A stretch of DNA of 64,000 nucleotides, taken from NCBI RefSeq assembly GCF_034344865.1, contig NZ_CP133774.1, forward strand, positions 6,634,001-6,698,000, given 5' to 3'. A program made the translations under genes and the position numbers. Shown piece after piece: positions 47,434 to 56,914 of this stretch (its first letter is position 1; each line of letters opens with the position of its first letter). Source of the stretch: Pseudomonas sp. 10S4 (GTDB lineage Bacteria; Pseudomonadota; Gammaproteobacteria; Pseudomonadales; Pseudomonadaceae). Below the pieces are notes generated by a model, which saw only the letters and a list, made by a program, of their open reading frames with translations, had not been told where the DNA came from and searched no databases.

Positions 47434-47459
47434 GCCTGCCGGTGAACGGCGGGCGAGGA
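47434..47459 (+). promoter_or_regulatory. Stem-loop directly before a Shine-Dalgarno
   Basis: GCCTGCCG-GTGAA-CGGCGGGC (47434-47454) is followed immediately by GAGGA (47455-47459), six bases before ATG 47466. Confidence 0.6.
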
Positions 47460-47465
47460 ATCCTC

Positions 47466-47794
47466 ATGACCAAAGATCAGCTCCCGGCACTGGCAGCGGC
47501 AGTTTCACGTGCCATCGAAGCTGGCAAGGCCGCCGCGGAAGCAGCTCTGGATGACGGAGGCAGCGCAAACCTTGATCGCGTTTACATCCGCGTCGGCCTC
47601 CTCCGCGAAGGCACCATGGATAAGGCAGGCATTACGGGATGGATGCAGGCCGCCAGTACCTACCACGCCCGGGCATTTCACCTCAGCCCCCTTTCGCTGG
47701 CCAAGGCAACCGGCGTTATGCCGGCGTGCAGGCCATGTACAAATCCCTGAAGGCCGAAGGCGTCGAGTGCGGCGTCTGGTACCAAATGGATTAA
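47466..47794 (+). pseudogene. Small early protein (frameshifted)
   Basis: The frame MTKDQLPALAAAVSRAIEAG is interrupted at C5 (47687-47691). One added C gives SPPFAGQGNRRYAGVQAMYK and SLKAEGVECGVWYQMD ending at 47794, for 109 residues. As read, the protein ends at 47750 with an unrelated tail. Helical N-terminus with an Ala-rich part; function unknown. It lies just before the excisionase gene. Confidence 0.72.
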
Positions 47795-47837
47795 CGAATA
47801 ACCACCTTCTACCGCTACGCGCGGCATGGAGACAGCT

Positions 47838-48182
47838 ATGTCCGAGAAAGAAGAAACACCCGAAACGTACCCCTTCGACAAAGTGCCAGAAGAACGCATG
47901 GCCATGTTGCTCGAAACCACAAAGCGAGCCCTTGAAGGAAAACGGGCGCGCGGAATTATCCCCGAAGGGGTGTGGAACAAGATTGACGGTCGGGTTTTTT
48001 ATAGCATCAGGAGATATGAAGCATGGCAAGAAAGCCAATGGGAATGCCCGCAGGAGTTGAGCTTGCAGGCCAGTCCGTTCGCATCCGGTTTACGTGGAAC
48101 GGCGAAAGACGCTGCGAAACTCTCACCCATCCCCAGACGCCAAAGGGGATCAAGGCGGCCGCAGATCTACGCGATAACGTAA
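47838..48182 (+). CDS. xis: Excisionase-like protein overlapping the integrase
   Basis: The 114-residue protein (MSEKEETPETYPFDKVPEER) has the excisionase-type winged-helix centre [26 protein letters not shown], in parts, and a basic Pro/Arg-rich C-terminus ([19 protein letters not shown]). It overlaps the integrase gene by 160 bases in another frame, the arrangement usual for small recombination directionality factors in Pseudomonas prophages. The true end may be earlier functionally, since the overlap constrains the tail. Confidence 0.7.
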   Translation: MSEKEETPETYPFDKVPEERMAMLLETTKRALEGKRARGIIPEGVWNKIDGRVFYSIRRYEAWQESQWECPQELSLQASPFASGLRGTAKDAAKLSPIPRRQRGSRRPQIYAIT

Positions 48183-49216
48183 TCAGCCTGGCCAAGCATG
48201 GAGTTCTGGACGAAAAGCGGTACGCCGAGATATTCCCGAACTCCAGCTACTTGATGCAGGCCACAGGCCTGACGTTCGCCCAGTACGCCCAGACATGGAT
48301 CAATAGCCTGGAGATCGTTCCGGGCACACGCCGCAACTACAAGGGCTCGATCAACATCTATTGGATACCGGCATTGGCTACCGTGCCAATGACAGTAATC
48401 ACGCCGATGTTGCTGAAAAGGATCATTGGGGAAACACAGTGGGAGAGCCCGACAATCAAGCGGACGGCCATCTCGCGGATCAGCGCCTTGTTCAAGGCGG
48501 CGGTGCGGGATGAGGTGATTGAGCGAAACCCGGCGACAGCTATCAAGCTGCCGGGCCGAACTAAAAAGCCAATTGACCCGTTCACTGTCGACGAAGCCGA
48601 CGTCATCATCAAGTGGATGTACGCTAACTTCACGGCCAAGGCAGTGCAGATCTATGCGCCCTATTTCGAGTTCGCTTTCTATTGCGGGATGCGGACGGGA
48701 GAGCTCAGGGCTCTTCGTTGGGATGAGATCGATCTGGAGAAGCGCGTAGCGCATGTTTGCCGGATCGTCGTAGACGGGGTGATCGAGGAGCGGACGAAGA
48801 CCAAATATGCCCGCAAGGTCATGCTCAACAGCCGAGCCATGCATGCACTGACTGAAGCGAGAAAGATTGCTGATGCCCGACTGACGCAGCTCCATCGCAA
48901 ACGCAAGGAGTCGCCCTATGTGTTTCCGCCGTCGGGCGGATCGGAGTTCATCCTTTCATCGTCAACTCCGGGCGGACACTTCGCCAAGGCCTTGGAAGCC
49001 TTGAAGATAAAGCCCCGCAGCCAATATAACTGCCGTCATACGTGCGCTACGATGTGCCTTATGGCGGGCATGAATCCCGCGTTCATCGCAGGGCAGCTTG
49101 GGCATAGCGTTCAGGTGCTATTGTCGACATACGCTCGCTGGCTGAGCTCCACTACCGACTGGTCAGAAGTCGGGAAGTTGGAAAACCAGATTGGTACAAA
49201 ATTGGTACAACATTAA
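48023..49216 (+). CDS. int: Tyrosine integrase
   Basis: The 397-residue protein has an N-terminal arm-binding part ([20 protein letters not shown], a DUF3596-like start), a SAM-like core-binding region ([19 protein letters not shown]) and the catalytic domain with Arg in [14 protein letters not shown] (about 230), RHTC (about 337), LGHS and the nucleophile Tyr in STYARWL (about 370). A Shine-Dalgarno AGGAG lies nine bases upstream. It is the last prophage gene; no tRNA lies beside it, so attR is probably in or just after its 3' end, before pbpG. Confidence 0.93.
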   Translation: MARKPMGMPAGVELAGQSVRIRFTWNGERRCETLTHPQTPKGIKAAADLRDNVISLAKHGVLDEKRYAEIFPNSSYLMQATGLTFAQYAQTWINSLEIVPGTRRNYKGSINIYWIPALATVPMTVITPMLLKRIIGETQWESPTIKRTAISRISALFKAAVRDEVIERNPATAIKLPGRTKKPIDPFTVDEADVIIKWMYANFTAKAVQIYAPYFEFAFYCGMRTGELRALRWDEIDLEKRVAHVCRIVVDGVIEERTKTKYARKVMLNSRAMHALTEARKIADARLTQLHRKRKESPYVFPPSGGSEFILSSSTPGGHFAKALEALKIKPRSQYNCRHTCATMCLMAGMNPAFIAGQLGHSVQVLLSTYARWLSSTTDWSEVGKLENQIGTKLVQH

Positions 49217-49346
49217 ATATCTTTCACTTTCTGGCCTTTGTTTACAGGCGCCTATCGTTTTCCTGGCACATACTCCTAAAATGCGTCGCTTTTTAAGAAA
49301 TAGCCCGTTACAAAAACGGCATATCCACCCTTATGAGTTCGCCCGC

Positions 49347-50285
49347 GTGAAAATCCGTCTTTCCATCCTGAGCCTATTTTTTGCATTTACAGGGACTGTT
49401 ATCACGCCAATGTCCGATGCTGCGGAGACCACCGCAGCACCCCGAGACGCCTCACAATTGAAGATTGCTTCCGGCAGCGCTTTGCTGATGGATTTGCAGA
49501 CCAATAAAATCATTTATTCCAACAACCCGGACGTGGTTGTACCGATCGCCTCGGTCAGCAAGCTGATGACCGGCCTGGTGGTGGTTGAAGCCCATCAGAA
49601 CATGGAGGAATACATCAACGTCGATATCAGCCACACACCGGAAATGAAAGGTGTGTTCTCCCGGGTCAAGCTCAACAGCGAGCTGCCACGCAAGAAGATG
49701 CTGCTGATCGCCCTGATGTCCTCAGAAAACCGCGCCGCCGCTACCCTCGCCCACCACTACCCGGGCGGTTACGTCGCGTTTATTGCGGCAATGAACGCCA
49801 AGGCCAAGGCATTGGGCATGAGCAGCACTCACTTCGTCGAACCGACCGGGCTTTCCCCGCGTAACGTCTCGACGGCCCGCGACCTGAGCAAATTGCTGAT
49901 CGCCGCCCGTAAGTATCCGTTGCTGACCGAACTGACTACCACCAAGGAAACGACTGTCTCGTTCCGTAAACCCAACTACACCTTGGGCTTCCACAACACC
50001 GATCATTTGGTGAACAAGGCCAACTGGGATATCAAAATCACCAAGACCGGCTTCACCAACGACGCTGGCCACTGCCTGGTATTGGTCACCACCATGGCCA
50101 ATCGCCCGGTTGCCCTGGTGATCCTCGATGCGTTCGGCAAGTACACGCACTTTGCCGATGCCACGCGGATCCGTAGCTGGGTCGAAACCGGCAAGAGCAA
50201 TAACGCGCCGTCGGTTGCCTTGCAGTACAAAGCTGCGAAGAACCTGAAACACCGTCAAAGCGGTGTGGTTGAAGCGTCAAAGTAA
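49347..50285 (+). CDS. pbpG: D-alanyl-D-alanine endopeptidase (PBP7/8)
   Basis: The 312-residue periplasmic enzyme cleaves peptide cross-links in peptidoglycan. GTG 49347 begins a proper signal peptide ([18 protein letters not shown]); upstream in-frame starts would place it far inside. The active-site motifs are SVSK (Ser69-Lys72), SSEN and KTGFTN (about 232). The prophage ends about 130 bases upstream, so integration may have replaced or changed the native promoter region. A terminator follows. Confidence 0.92.
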   Translation: MKIRLSILSLFFAFTGTVITPMSDAAETTAAPRDASQLKIASGSALLMDLQTNKIIYSNNPDVVVPIASVSKLMTGLVVVEAHQNMEEYINVDISHTPEMKGVFSRVKLNSELPRKKMLLIALMSSENRAAATLAHHYPGGYVAFIAAMNAKAKALGMSSTHFVEPTGLSPRNVSTARDLSKLLIAARKYPLLTELTTTKETTVSFRKPNYTLGFHNTDHLVNKANWDIKITKTGFTNDAGHCLVLVTTMANRPVALVILDAFGKYTHFADATRIRSWVETGKSNNAPSVALQYKAAKNLKHRQSGVVEASK

Positions 50286-50302
50286 TCCGCGACAACCAAA
50301 AC

Positions 50303-50330
50303 AAAGCCCCGAATATTCGGGGCTTTTTTT
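50303..50330 (+). terminator. Terminator after pbpG
   Basis: AAGCCCCGAATATTCGGGGCTT followed by five more Ts: a perfect 10-bp stem. The A-rich left side may also serve the minus-strand gene ending at 50340. Confidence 0.9.
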
Positions 50331-50339
50331 CGTCCAGCG

Positions 50340-50555
50340 TTAATCGTTAGGCAACGGCATCTGGTCGTCATCCGGAATGCCATCCCCGGCACTCGGGTCT
50401 CTGTGGCCATGGGGATGCTCCGTCGACACCACCATTGGGCGCGCCATGGGATCCCTTAACGGACTGTCCGGATCCATCACCGGGTCCATATCGTCTTCGG
50501 GAGTCGTCGGGACGCTGGCCGGACGTTTGTCGTCAAAACTCGAATCGGTAGACAT
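50340..50555 (-). CDS. Small disordered acidic protein
   Basis: ATG 50555 (MSTDSSFDDKRPASVPTTPE) follows GAGGTG five bases upstream. The 71-residue protein is rich in Asp, Pro and Met repeats (DDMDPVMDPDSPLRDPMARP) and probably disordered. It forms a pair with the next, similar gene. Such short acidic proteins are common in Pseudomonas; function unknown. Confidence 0.65.
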   Translation of the reverse strand: MSTDSSFDDKRPASVPTTPEDDMDPVMDPDSPLRDPMARPMVVSTEHPHGHRDPSAGDGIPDDDQMPLPND

Positions 50556-50572
50556 AAACACCTCACTGTACG

Positions 50573-50779
50573 TCAGGGTTTGAGATCGGCGAGCGGATCG
50601 TAAGGCTTCGCCGGTTTCTTATCGTCCTCGCCCGGCGCCACATCCTTCGGCGCTCTGGCAGGCCCGACAGGATCGACCTGAGGATCGGCGAGGTCCGGCG
50701 AATCGGGATCGAAGTCCAACTCATGGCCGGACGAATGCTCGGATGAGTGAGGGCCGCTTGGGGAAGTGGGCTGAGACAT
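50573..50779 (-). CDS. Small disordered acidic protein
   Basis: ATG 50779 (MSQPTSPSGPHSSEHSSGHE) is seven bases from GGAGG. The 68-residue sequence is dominated by Asp, Pro and Ser (DFDPDSPDLADPQVDPVGPA) with a Lys-rich end. Its composition resembles the neighbouring gene at 50340-50555; the two are likely co-transcribed. Function unknown. Confidence 0.65.
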   Translation of the reverse strand: MSQPTSPSGPHSSEHSSGHELDFDPDSPDLADPQVDPVGPARAPKDVAPGEDDKKPAKPYDPLADLKP

Positions 50780-50889
50780 AGAAGCCTCCTTGGGGCTGAC
50801 CCGCAAAACATCCGGGCCTTATCCATAAGAGGCCCAGGGCACACGACGGTGCCCTGGAGGTGACGAACGGAGCTACATGACCAACAGAG

Positions 50890-51561
50890 CTACTGAGCCT
50901 TCAATGCCTTGGCCGCCCGCGCAGCCGCCTGCTCCTGGCCGGCCTGACCCAAATCGCTTGCCGCCTTGAGCCAGCGTTGCTCATCGACCTTGGCCGGAAT
51001 CTGGTTTGGCTTCTGGATCAAAACAGCCCAGCCGCCAGCGTCCTTGAAGGACGACTCAAATGAACTGAAGCTCATCAGCAACCGATGGTTCATCCCCGAA
51101 CGCAACAACACCGTCTGCTTATGACGGTTGTACCCGGCAAGGATGGCGTACCGCGGCTCGGCCCAGAACGCCGAGCCCTCAGTGAAACGCACCATCACCG
51201 GATAACCGGCCGCGACCTGGGTCAATAGCGCAGGCAGATTGCTGTCGACGGGATAGACCACCATGCCGTACTCGCGGGCCAGATTCTGCATGTTCTGCTG
51301 CAACTGCGCCTCGGCGCCCGGCAAATGCAGGGGCTTTTCGAGCAACCCTGGCGTAATCACGACACCTTGCTGGGACAGCAGGCTGGCCAGGACTTGTGGC
51401 CCGCTTTCATTGGCCTTGCCCCGGTAGAACGTACCGCTGAGCTCCACACGTTCCGGCAGACGCTTGACCTCAGGCGCCACGCTACCGGCGCAACCCGCCA
51501 GCCCGGCCACGCAGCCCATTACCAGTACCGCAGCTCGAATTCGAGAAAATACCCGCACCAT
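50890..51561 (-). CDS. Lipoprotein with C39-peptidase-like domain
   Basis: Start MVRVFSRIRAAVLVMGCVAG at 51561 (ATG 51564 equally possible) gives a lipoprotein signal with lipobox LAGC. The mature part has a papain-like C39 pattern (GPQVLASLLSQQGVVITPGL; MVVYPVDSNLPALLTQVAAG; YPVMVRF; YAILAGYNRHKQTVLLRSGM). The usual catalytic cysteine position (xQ-x-C) is not evident (YRGKANESGPQVLAS), so it may be a non-catalytic member. A C-terminal Ala-rich helix follows. Confidence 0.75.
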   Translation of the reverse strand: MVRVFSRIRAAVLVMGCVAGLAGCAGSVAPEVKRLPERVELSGTFYRGKANESGPQVLASLLSQQGVVITPGLLEKPLHLPGAEAQLQQNMQNLAREYGMVVYPVDSNLPALLTQVAAGYPVMVRFTEGSAFWAEPRYAILAGYNRHKQTVLLRSGMNHRLLMSFSSFESSFKDAGGWAVLIQKPNQIPAKVDEQRWLKAASDLGQAGQEQAAARAAKALKAQ

Positions 51562-51785
51562 CATCACTCTCTTGTTCAGACGCCAGGCAACCGTACTCCC
51601 GGCTTGGCTGTTGATCATAGGATGCCGCGCCGCAGCGGTATAGCCTTAAGCGGTAGTCGTTTGCTTTCGATAGAGCGAACGGGTTGGTGACAGGAGACCT
51701 TTGGTCAATAGCCTGAAACATGGCAGCGACTAGACTGTCATTTGAATAGCGTGTACGCCCGCAGCAGGGCAAAGAGGAGGCACCG

Positions 51786-51956
51786 ATGAGCCTGACATTG
51801 ACAATCGTAATGCTGATATCCGGCTGGCTGACCGTCGCCGCCGCCATGTTGTGGGGAGTACTGCGCATTACCCGACGTCACTATCATCACCCGGTGCAAT
51901 CGGCGCCCGCGGCGAAAGCCGACCAACCAGCGACACGTCCCGCCACCGCGCACTAA
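51786..51956 (+). CDS. Small single-helix membrane protein
   Basis: ATG 51786 follows GAGGAGG by five bases. The 56-residue protein has one membrane helix (LTLTIVMLISGWLTVAAAML) and a His/Arg-rich then Ala/Pro-rich tail (RITRRHYHHPVQSAPAAKAD). It is a typical small Pseudomonas inner-membrane protein of unknown function, followed by a bidirectional terminator. Confidence 0.65.
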   Translation: MSLTLTIVMLISGWLTVAAAMLWGVLRITRRHYHHPVQSAPAAKADQPATRPATAH

Positions 51957-51968
51957 GGACAGCCGAAC

Positions 51969-52016
51969 AAAAACGGCCGCCTGGGCTCTTTCGAGCACAG
52001 GCGGCCGTTTCTTTTC
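51969..52016. terminator. Bidirectional terminator
   Basis: AAACGGCCGCCTG-GGCTCTTTCGAGCA-CAGGCGGCCGTTT: 13-base arms flanked by A and T tracts, between converging genes (51786-51956 and 52025-52774). Confidence 0.85.
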
Positions 52017-52024
52017 AGCGCCGG

Positions 52025-52774
52025 TTAAGCTTCAGCAGTCAGTCGCTTCTGCTTTGCCCGCCGGGACATCATGTTCAGCCCCTCAATCGTTGCCGAGAAT
52101 GCCATGGCAGCGTAGACGTAGCCTTTCGGTACGTGGGCGCCGAAGCCTTCGGCGATCAGCGTCATGCCGATCATGATCAGGAAGCCCAGAGCCAGCATTA
52201 CCACGGTCGGGTTGTCGTTGATGAACTTGGCCAGCGGGTCAGCAGCCAACAACATCACCAGCACCGACACCACCACCGCGATGATCATGATCGGCAAATG
52301 CTCAGTCATGCCGACGGCAGTGATGATGCTGTCGATGGAAAACACCATGTCCAGCATCAGGATCTGACCAATCGCCGCCGCAAAGCCCAGGCTCACGCCA
52401 GAGGTGGCCGACTTCGGATCTTCCGGCGCCGGGTCCATGCTGTGATGGATCTCGGTGGTTGCCTTCCACAACAGGAACAGGCCACCGGCGATCAGGATGA
52501 TGTCCTTCCAGGAGAACACCTGGCCGAGGATATCGATAACCGGCTCAGTCAACTGCACGATGAAAGCGATGGTGCTCAACAGCGCCAGTCGCAGGATCAG
52601 TGCCATGCCGATACCGATACGCCGCGCCTTCTGGCGGTGCTGCATCGGCAACTTGTTGGTCAGGATCGAGATGAAAATCAGGTTATCGATGCCGAGCACG
52701 ATCTCCATGACGATCAACGTGGCCAGGGCGACCCAGGCGGTGGGGCTTGCAGCAAGTTCTAAAAGGTATTCCAT
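52025..52774 (-). CDS. TerC-family integral membrane protein
   Basis: The 249-residue protein has seven to nine hydrophobic helices and the TerC signature with paired acidic residues in membranes ([16 protein letters not shown], about 23-38; [17 protein letters not shown], about 140-156). TerC/YkoY proteins are implicated in metal (manganese, calcium) export and tellurium resistance. No manganese riboswitch was seen in the short upstream region. The short C-terminal tail is cytoplasmic. Confidence 0.88.
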   Translation of the reverse strand: MEYLLELAASPTAWVALATLIVMEIVLGIDNLIFISILTNKLPMQHRQKARRIGIGMALILRLALLSTIAFIVQLTEPVIDILGQVFSWKDIILIAGGLFLLWKATTEIHHSMDPAPEDPKSATSGVSLGFAAAIGQILMLDMVFSIDSIITAVGMTEHLPIMIIAVVVSVLVMLLAADPLAKFINDNPTVVMLALGFLIMIGMTLIAEGFGAHVPKGYVYAAMAFSATIEGLNMMSRRAKQKRLTAEA

Positions 52775-52803
52775 GGGTCAGTCCTGACTCGTTTTAAGAC
52801 GGT

Positions 52804-53046
52804 TTAGATTTCCTGGGACGAAGATTCGGTTTTTCCCGATTCTTTCTCCGGTTGTTCTTTCTTGCCAATCAACCCGCCGGAGGCATCGCTGATCGCTTGC
52901 TCTGCGGCTTTATGCGTATCGTCGATGGCCTGCTTGGCGGTTTCGGCGGCTTTGCCCATCAGTTGCTGGGCACTCTTTTCTGCCTGGTCGCAACCGGCCA
53001 ATACCAGTAAAGACGTGATCAACAGCGCCGTAGCGGTAAGTTTCAT
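52804..53046 (-). CDS. Small outer-membrane lipoprotein
   Basis: MKLTATALLITSLLVLAGCD carries a lipoprotein signal with lipobox LAGC followed by Asp at +2, which could favour inner-membrane retention. The mature 60 residues are an Ala-rich amphipathic helix (KAAETAKQAIDDTHKAAEQA) then a charged Ser/Glu tail. GGAAAGC upstream serves as Shine-Dalgarno. Function unknown. Confidence 0.8.
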   Translation of the reverse strand: MKLTATALLITSLLVLAGCDQAEKSAQQLMGKAAETAKQAIDDTHKAAEQAISDASGGLIGKKEQPEKESGKTESSSQEI

Positions 53047-53200
53047 GGGGCTTTCCTCGATAGAACGGACAAGCGCGAAAAGGCGCGCTGTCGATAGCGA
53101 GGCATTCTAGGGAGACAAACACTTCAGGAAAATTCGTATTTTTAGCGGTTATACTTCGGTTTATACGAACTCATAACTTCTGGAACTGAACACTTGATGT

Positions 53201-53271
53201 GTAGGAGCTGCCGAAGGCTGCGATCTTTTGATCTTTTAAAAGCAAAGATCGCATCCTTCGGCAGCTCCTAC
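53201..53271. repeat. REP-like inverted repeat
   Basis: GTAGGAGCTGCCGAAGG...CTTCGGCAGCTCCTAC arms enclose GCGATCTTTTGATC...GCAAAGATCGC; one mismatch (GGCTGC versus GGATGC). It lies just before nhaR and shares its core with the element at 59070-59148. Confidence 0.85.
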
Positions 53272-53286
53272 GGGGGATGTTGGCAC

Positions 53287-54186
53287 ATGCTGAATTATCG
53301 ACAGCTGCATTACTTCTGGGTGGTGGCCAAGACTGGCAGCATCGTGCGCGCCTGTGAGCAGCTAAACCTGACGCCACAGACCATCAGCGGGCAGATTTCC
53401 TTGCTCGAACAAACCTACGGCATCGAATTGTTTCGGCGGGTCGGGCGCAATCTGGAACTCACCGAGGCCGGGCGCCAGACCTTGCCGTATGCCGAGCAGA
53501 TGTTCCAGCTCGGTGGAGAGTTGGAGTTGATGCTCCGCGCCCAGCCCAATGAACAACAGATTCTGTTTCGGGTCGGCGTGGCGGACGTGGTGCCCAAATC
53601 CATCGTCTATCGGCTGATCGCGCCAACCATGGAGTTGAGCGAGCCGCTGCGCATTACCTGCCGCGAAGACAAACTGGAACGTTTACTCGCCGACCTGGCG
53701 ATCCAGCGCCTGGACCTGGTGATCTCCGACAGCCCGATGCCTTCGCACCTGGACATCAAGGGCTACAGCCAGAAGCTCGGGGAATGCGGGATCAGCTTCT
53801 TCGGGACTCCAGAACTGGCGGCGCAGTACGGTCAGGACTTCCCCCGTAGCCTGCACGGCGCACCCTTGCTGATCCCGGGGCCGGAAACAGTGGTGCGCAG
53901 TCGTTTGCAACGTTGGTTTGCCGAGCAGCAGATTCAACCGCGTATCGTTGGGGAGTTCGACGACAGCGCGCTGATGCAGGCCTTCGGCCAATCCGGCAGC
54001 GGGATTTTTATCGGCCCGAGCGTGATTGCCGACGAGGTGAAACGCCAATACGGCGTGGAGTTGATCGGCCAGACCGACGCGGTCACCGAGTCGTTCTACG
54101 CCATTTCGGTGGAGCGCAAGGTCAAGCACCCCGGCATTGTGGCGATTACCGAAGGTGCCCGACGCGAGCTGTTTACTGAACTGTGA
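53287..54186 (+). CDS. nhaR: LysR-type regulator NhaR
   Basis: The 299-residue LysR-type protein starts MLNYRQLHYFWVVAKTGSIV (53287; an upstream in-frame ATG lies in the REP element). The N-terminal winged HTH is ACEQLNLTPQTISGQISLLE (22-41). The effector domain matches NhaR, the activator of Na+/H+ antiporter genes (DVVPKSIVYRLIAPTMELSE; GSGIFIGPSVIADEVKRQYG). Its 3' end overlaps the converging MFS gene by 14 bases. Confidence 0.9.
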   Translation: MLNYRQLHYFWVVAKTGSIVRACEQLNLTPQTISGQISLLEQTYGIELFRRVGRNLELTEAGRQTLPYAEQMFQLGGELELMLRAQPNEQQILFRVGVADVVPKSIVYRLIAPTMELSEPLRITCREDKLERLLADLAIQRLDLVISDSPMPSHLDIKGYSQKLGECGISFFGTPELAAQYGQDFPRSLHGAPLLIPGPETVVRSRLQRWFAEQQIQPRIVGEFDDSALMQAFGQSGSGIFIGPSVIADEVKRQYGVELIGQTDAVTESFYAISVERKVKHPGIVAITEGARRELFTEL

Positions 54187-55333
54187 GAGTCTCACGAGGC
54201 TTCATGGTCATCAGCGCCATGGCCAGCAGGATCGAAGCGAGGATAAACGCGGCCGCCGCGAAACCCAGACCGCCCAGACCAACAGCGTTGATCACCCGGC
54301 CGCCAACCATGGCGCCCAAACCGATCCCCAGGTTGGCCCCGGCAATGTTCAGCGACGCAGCAAAGGCCGGCGCCTCAGGCGCAGCCTTCATCAAACGCAC
54401 ATGGCTGACCAGGAATAGCGCAGCCTGAGTGATCCCCCAAATGCCCATCGCCGCCGCCAGACCGAGCGGCGACTGAATGTTCGGCACCAAGGCAATCAGG
54501 CCGGCAATCAAGAACGCGCAGAACATCATCGACGCGATCAGCGGATGACGATCCACCGCGCGGCCGCCCCACCAGTTGCCGATCAACCCCACCGCACCGA
54601 AGCCCATCAGGCACCAACCCACCAGCGTGCCGTTGAAACCGGCCAGGCGTTCAAGAATGTCCGCCAGGTAGGTATAAGCAGTGAACATGCCGGTAAACAC
54701 CAGGATCGACAGCAGCACATGACCGATCATCAACGGGCTGCGCAGGATTTTGAACTGTGAACGAAAGCTCACCTGATTCTGATGCAGGATGGTTCTCGGC
54801 AAGTAGATATACAGCAGCAAGGCTTTGGCAAACGCGATCACTGCCAAAATGCCGAAGGCGCTGCGCCAGCCGAATGCATCGGAAATCAGCGTGCCCACCG
54901 GAATACCGAACACCATCGCGCAGACAATCCCGAAACCGATCTTGGAAATGGCCCGCCCGGCATGATCCGGTCCGGAGATGTCCACCGCTGTCTCACTGGC
55001 CAAAGCCCAGAACACCGGCAACCCCAACGCCGGGATTAACCGGGCGAAAGCCATCACCCAGATATTCGGCGCTAATGCCGCAACGGTGTTGGCCACGCCG
55101 AACATGATCAGAATCGAGATAAACAGCTTGCGCCGCTCGAACCTTGCGAAGTACGCAGTCAGGAACGGGCCAAACGCGGCCACGGTGAAGGCGAACAAGG
55201 TCACCAGCAATCCCGCCTGGGGAATCGTGACGTCCAGGTCCCGAGCGAGCGCCGGCAACAGGCCGACGATGATGAACTCTGTGGTCAGCACCGTGAAACC
55301 GGCGGCAGACAACAGAAGAATGGGCAGAAGCAT
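54173..55333 (-). CDS. MFS exporter, DHA1 family
   Basis: Start MLLPILLLSAAGFTVLTTEF (55333) is chosen over the ATG 48 bases upstream. The 386-residue protein has 12 predicted membrane helices and motif A-like sequence in loop 2-3 (AYFARFERRKLFI), with the TTEFIIVGLLP start of the sugar/amino-acid/drug exporter (AraJ/YdhP/NepI) group. It probably exports small metabolites or drugs by proton antiport; substrate unknown. Confidence 0.85.
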   Translation of the reverse strand: MLLPILLLSAAGFTVLTTEFIIVGLLPALARDLDVTIPQAGLLVTLFAFTVAAFGPFLTAYFARFERRKLFISILIMFGVANTVAALAPNIWVMAFARLIPALGLPVFWALASETAVDISGPDHAGRAISKIGFGIVCAMVFGIPVGTLISDAFGWRSAFGILAVIAFAKALLLYIYLPRTILHQNQVSFRSQFKILRSPLMIGHVLLSILVFTGMFTAYTYLADILERLAGFNGTLVGWCLMGFGAVGLIGNWWGGRAVDRHPLIASMMFCAFLIAGLIALVPNIQSPLGLAAAMGIWGITQAALFLVSHVRLMKAAPEAPAFAASLNIAGANLGIGLGAMVGGRVINAVGLGGLGFAAAAFILASILLAMALMTMKPRETLTVQ

Positions 55334-55669
55334 GTGGAACTCCAGAAAAACGACGACGCCAGCGACAGCCTGAAGGCCCACTGGCGGATTTGAAAATGAG
55401 GATGGTGAATCTTATCAGAGTGTTTCCGACAGCGGTGGCTCAGCTCGGACATATCCGCTTAAACAACCGGGCGGCAGATCGTCACAGGGCTGAAGGATCA
55501 AGACTACCCTGTGATAAAGTCCGCGCCCTGCGATTCGTACACCCTGTTCATCGGCCAGTTTTTTGGCATTGATGTCGCGTTACCCCCTCGGTTCTTTTCA
55601 TGTGGCCTGCCCGGCTTGTTGCTGCATGACCCACGGAACCCTGCACCCAAAAAAATCAGAGATACCGTT
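55334..55669. other. Divergent intergenic region between MFS gene and sstT
   Basis: 336 bases without a credible gene. It must hold promoters for both divergent genes, but no clear -35/-10 pair, operator or riboswitch was recognised. An in-frame upstream extension of sstT (ATG from 55511) lacks transporter character and is rejected. Confidence 0.5.
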
Positions 55670-56902
55670 ATGAGCGCTTCATCCCCTTCCCTATTGCACC
55701 GTTTGAAACGCACCAGCCTGGTCACGCAGATCATCATCGGTTTGATCGCAGGCATTGCCCTGGCCCTGTTCGCCCCTGAAGTGGCGAAGTCCACCGCGTT
55801 CATTGGCAAAGTCTTTGTGTCGGCCCTGAAAGCCGTTGCGCCGATTCTGGTGTTCGTGCTGGTCATGGCCTCGATCGCCAACCATAAGCACGGTCAGGAA
55901 ACCCACATCCGGCCGATTCTGTTTCTGTACTTGCTGGGCACCTTCGCCGCTGCCGTGGTCGCGGTCGTCGCCAGCACGTTGTTCCCGTCGACGTTGGTCC
56001 TGGCGACGCACGATGTTGCGGTGACCGCACCAGGCGGCATCAGTGAAGTCCTGCAAAGTCTGCTGCTGAGCGTGGTCGACAACCCGGTCAGCGCGCTGAT
56101 GAATGCCAACTTCATCGGCATTCTGGCGTGGGCGATCGGCATGGGTGTTGCCATTCGCCATGCCGGTGACACGACCCGCGAGGTACTCGGCGACTTATCC
56201 AACGGCGTGACCTTGATCGTGCGCCTGGTAATCCGTTTCGCGCCGCTGGGGATATTCGGGCTGGTGGCTTCGACCCTGGCCACCTCGGGCTTCGGCGCCT
56301 TGATCGGCTACGTGCACCTGCTGGCGGTATTGCTGGGCTGCATGGTGTTTGTGGCGTTGGTGATGAACCCGATCATCGTGTTCTGGAAACTGCGCCGCAA
56401 CCCGTATCCGCTGGTGCTGATGTGCCTGCGGGAAAGCGGCATCACCGCATTTTTCACCCGCAGTTCGGCGGCGAACATTCCGGTCAATCTGGAATTGAGC
56501 AAACGCCTGGGCCTGCACGAAGACACCTACTCGGTGTCGATCCCGCTCGGCGCGACCATCAACATGGCGGGCGCGGCGATCACCATTACTGTGCTGACCC
56601 TGGCCGCCGTGCATACGCTGGGGATTGCCGTGGACATTCCGACCGCTATTTTGCTCAGCGTCGTCGCGGCAATCTGCGCATGTGGCGCCTCGGGTGTGGC
56701 GGGCGGTTCGTTGTTGCTGATTCCGCTGGCGTGCAGCCTGTTTGGGATTCCGAGTGAAATCGCCATGCAGGTGGTGGCCGTGGGTTTCATCATCGGCGTG
56801 CTGCAGGACTCGGCGGAGACGGCGTTGAATTCGTCCACCGATGTGTTGTTCACCGCCGCGGCGTGTTTGGGTGAAGACGAAAAAGCGCAGCGTTTGGCCT
56901 GA
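55670..56902 (+). CDS. sstT: Serine/threonine Na+ symporter
   Basis: The 410-residue dicarboxylate/amino acid:cation symporter starts [20 protein letters not shown] (55670), 53 codons inside the longest frame. It shows the SstT pattern: [17 protein letters not shown], then [18 protein letters not shown], the serine-rich hairpin region [20 protein letters not shown] and the substrate site [16 protein letters not shown]. It imports serine and threonine with sodium. Confidence 0.93.
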   Translation: MSASSPSLLHRLKRTSLVTQIIIGLIAGIALALFAPEVAKSTAFIGKVFVSALKAVAPILVFVLVMASIANHKHGQETHIRPILFLYLLGTFAAAVVAVVASTLFPSTLVLATHDVAVTAPGGISEVLQSLLLSVVDNPVSALMNANFIGILAWAIGMGVAIRHAGDTTREVLGDLSNGVTLIVRLVIRFAPLGIFGLVASTLATSGFGALIGYVHLLAVLLGCMVFVALVMNPIIVFWKLRRNPYPLVLMCLRESGITAFFTRSSAANIPVNLELSKRLGLHEDTYSVSIPLGATINMAGAAITITVLTLAAVHTLGIAVDIPTAILLSVVAAICACGASGVAGGSLLLIPLACSLFGIPSEIAMQVVAVGFIIGVLQDSAETALNSSTDVLFTAAACLGEDEKAQRLA

Positions 56903-56914
56903 CACCACGCCCCC

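Noticed and set aside
49191..49346. An integration site inside a tRNA gene next to int
   Set aside because: No tRNA-like cloverleaf was found between int and pbpG; the left junction is outside the window, so the att core cannot be defined.
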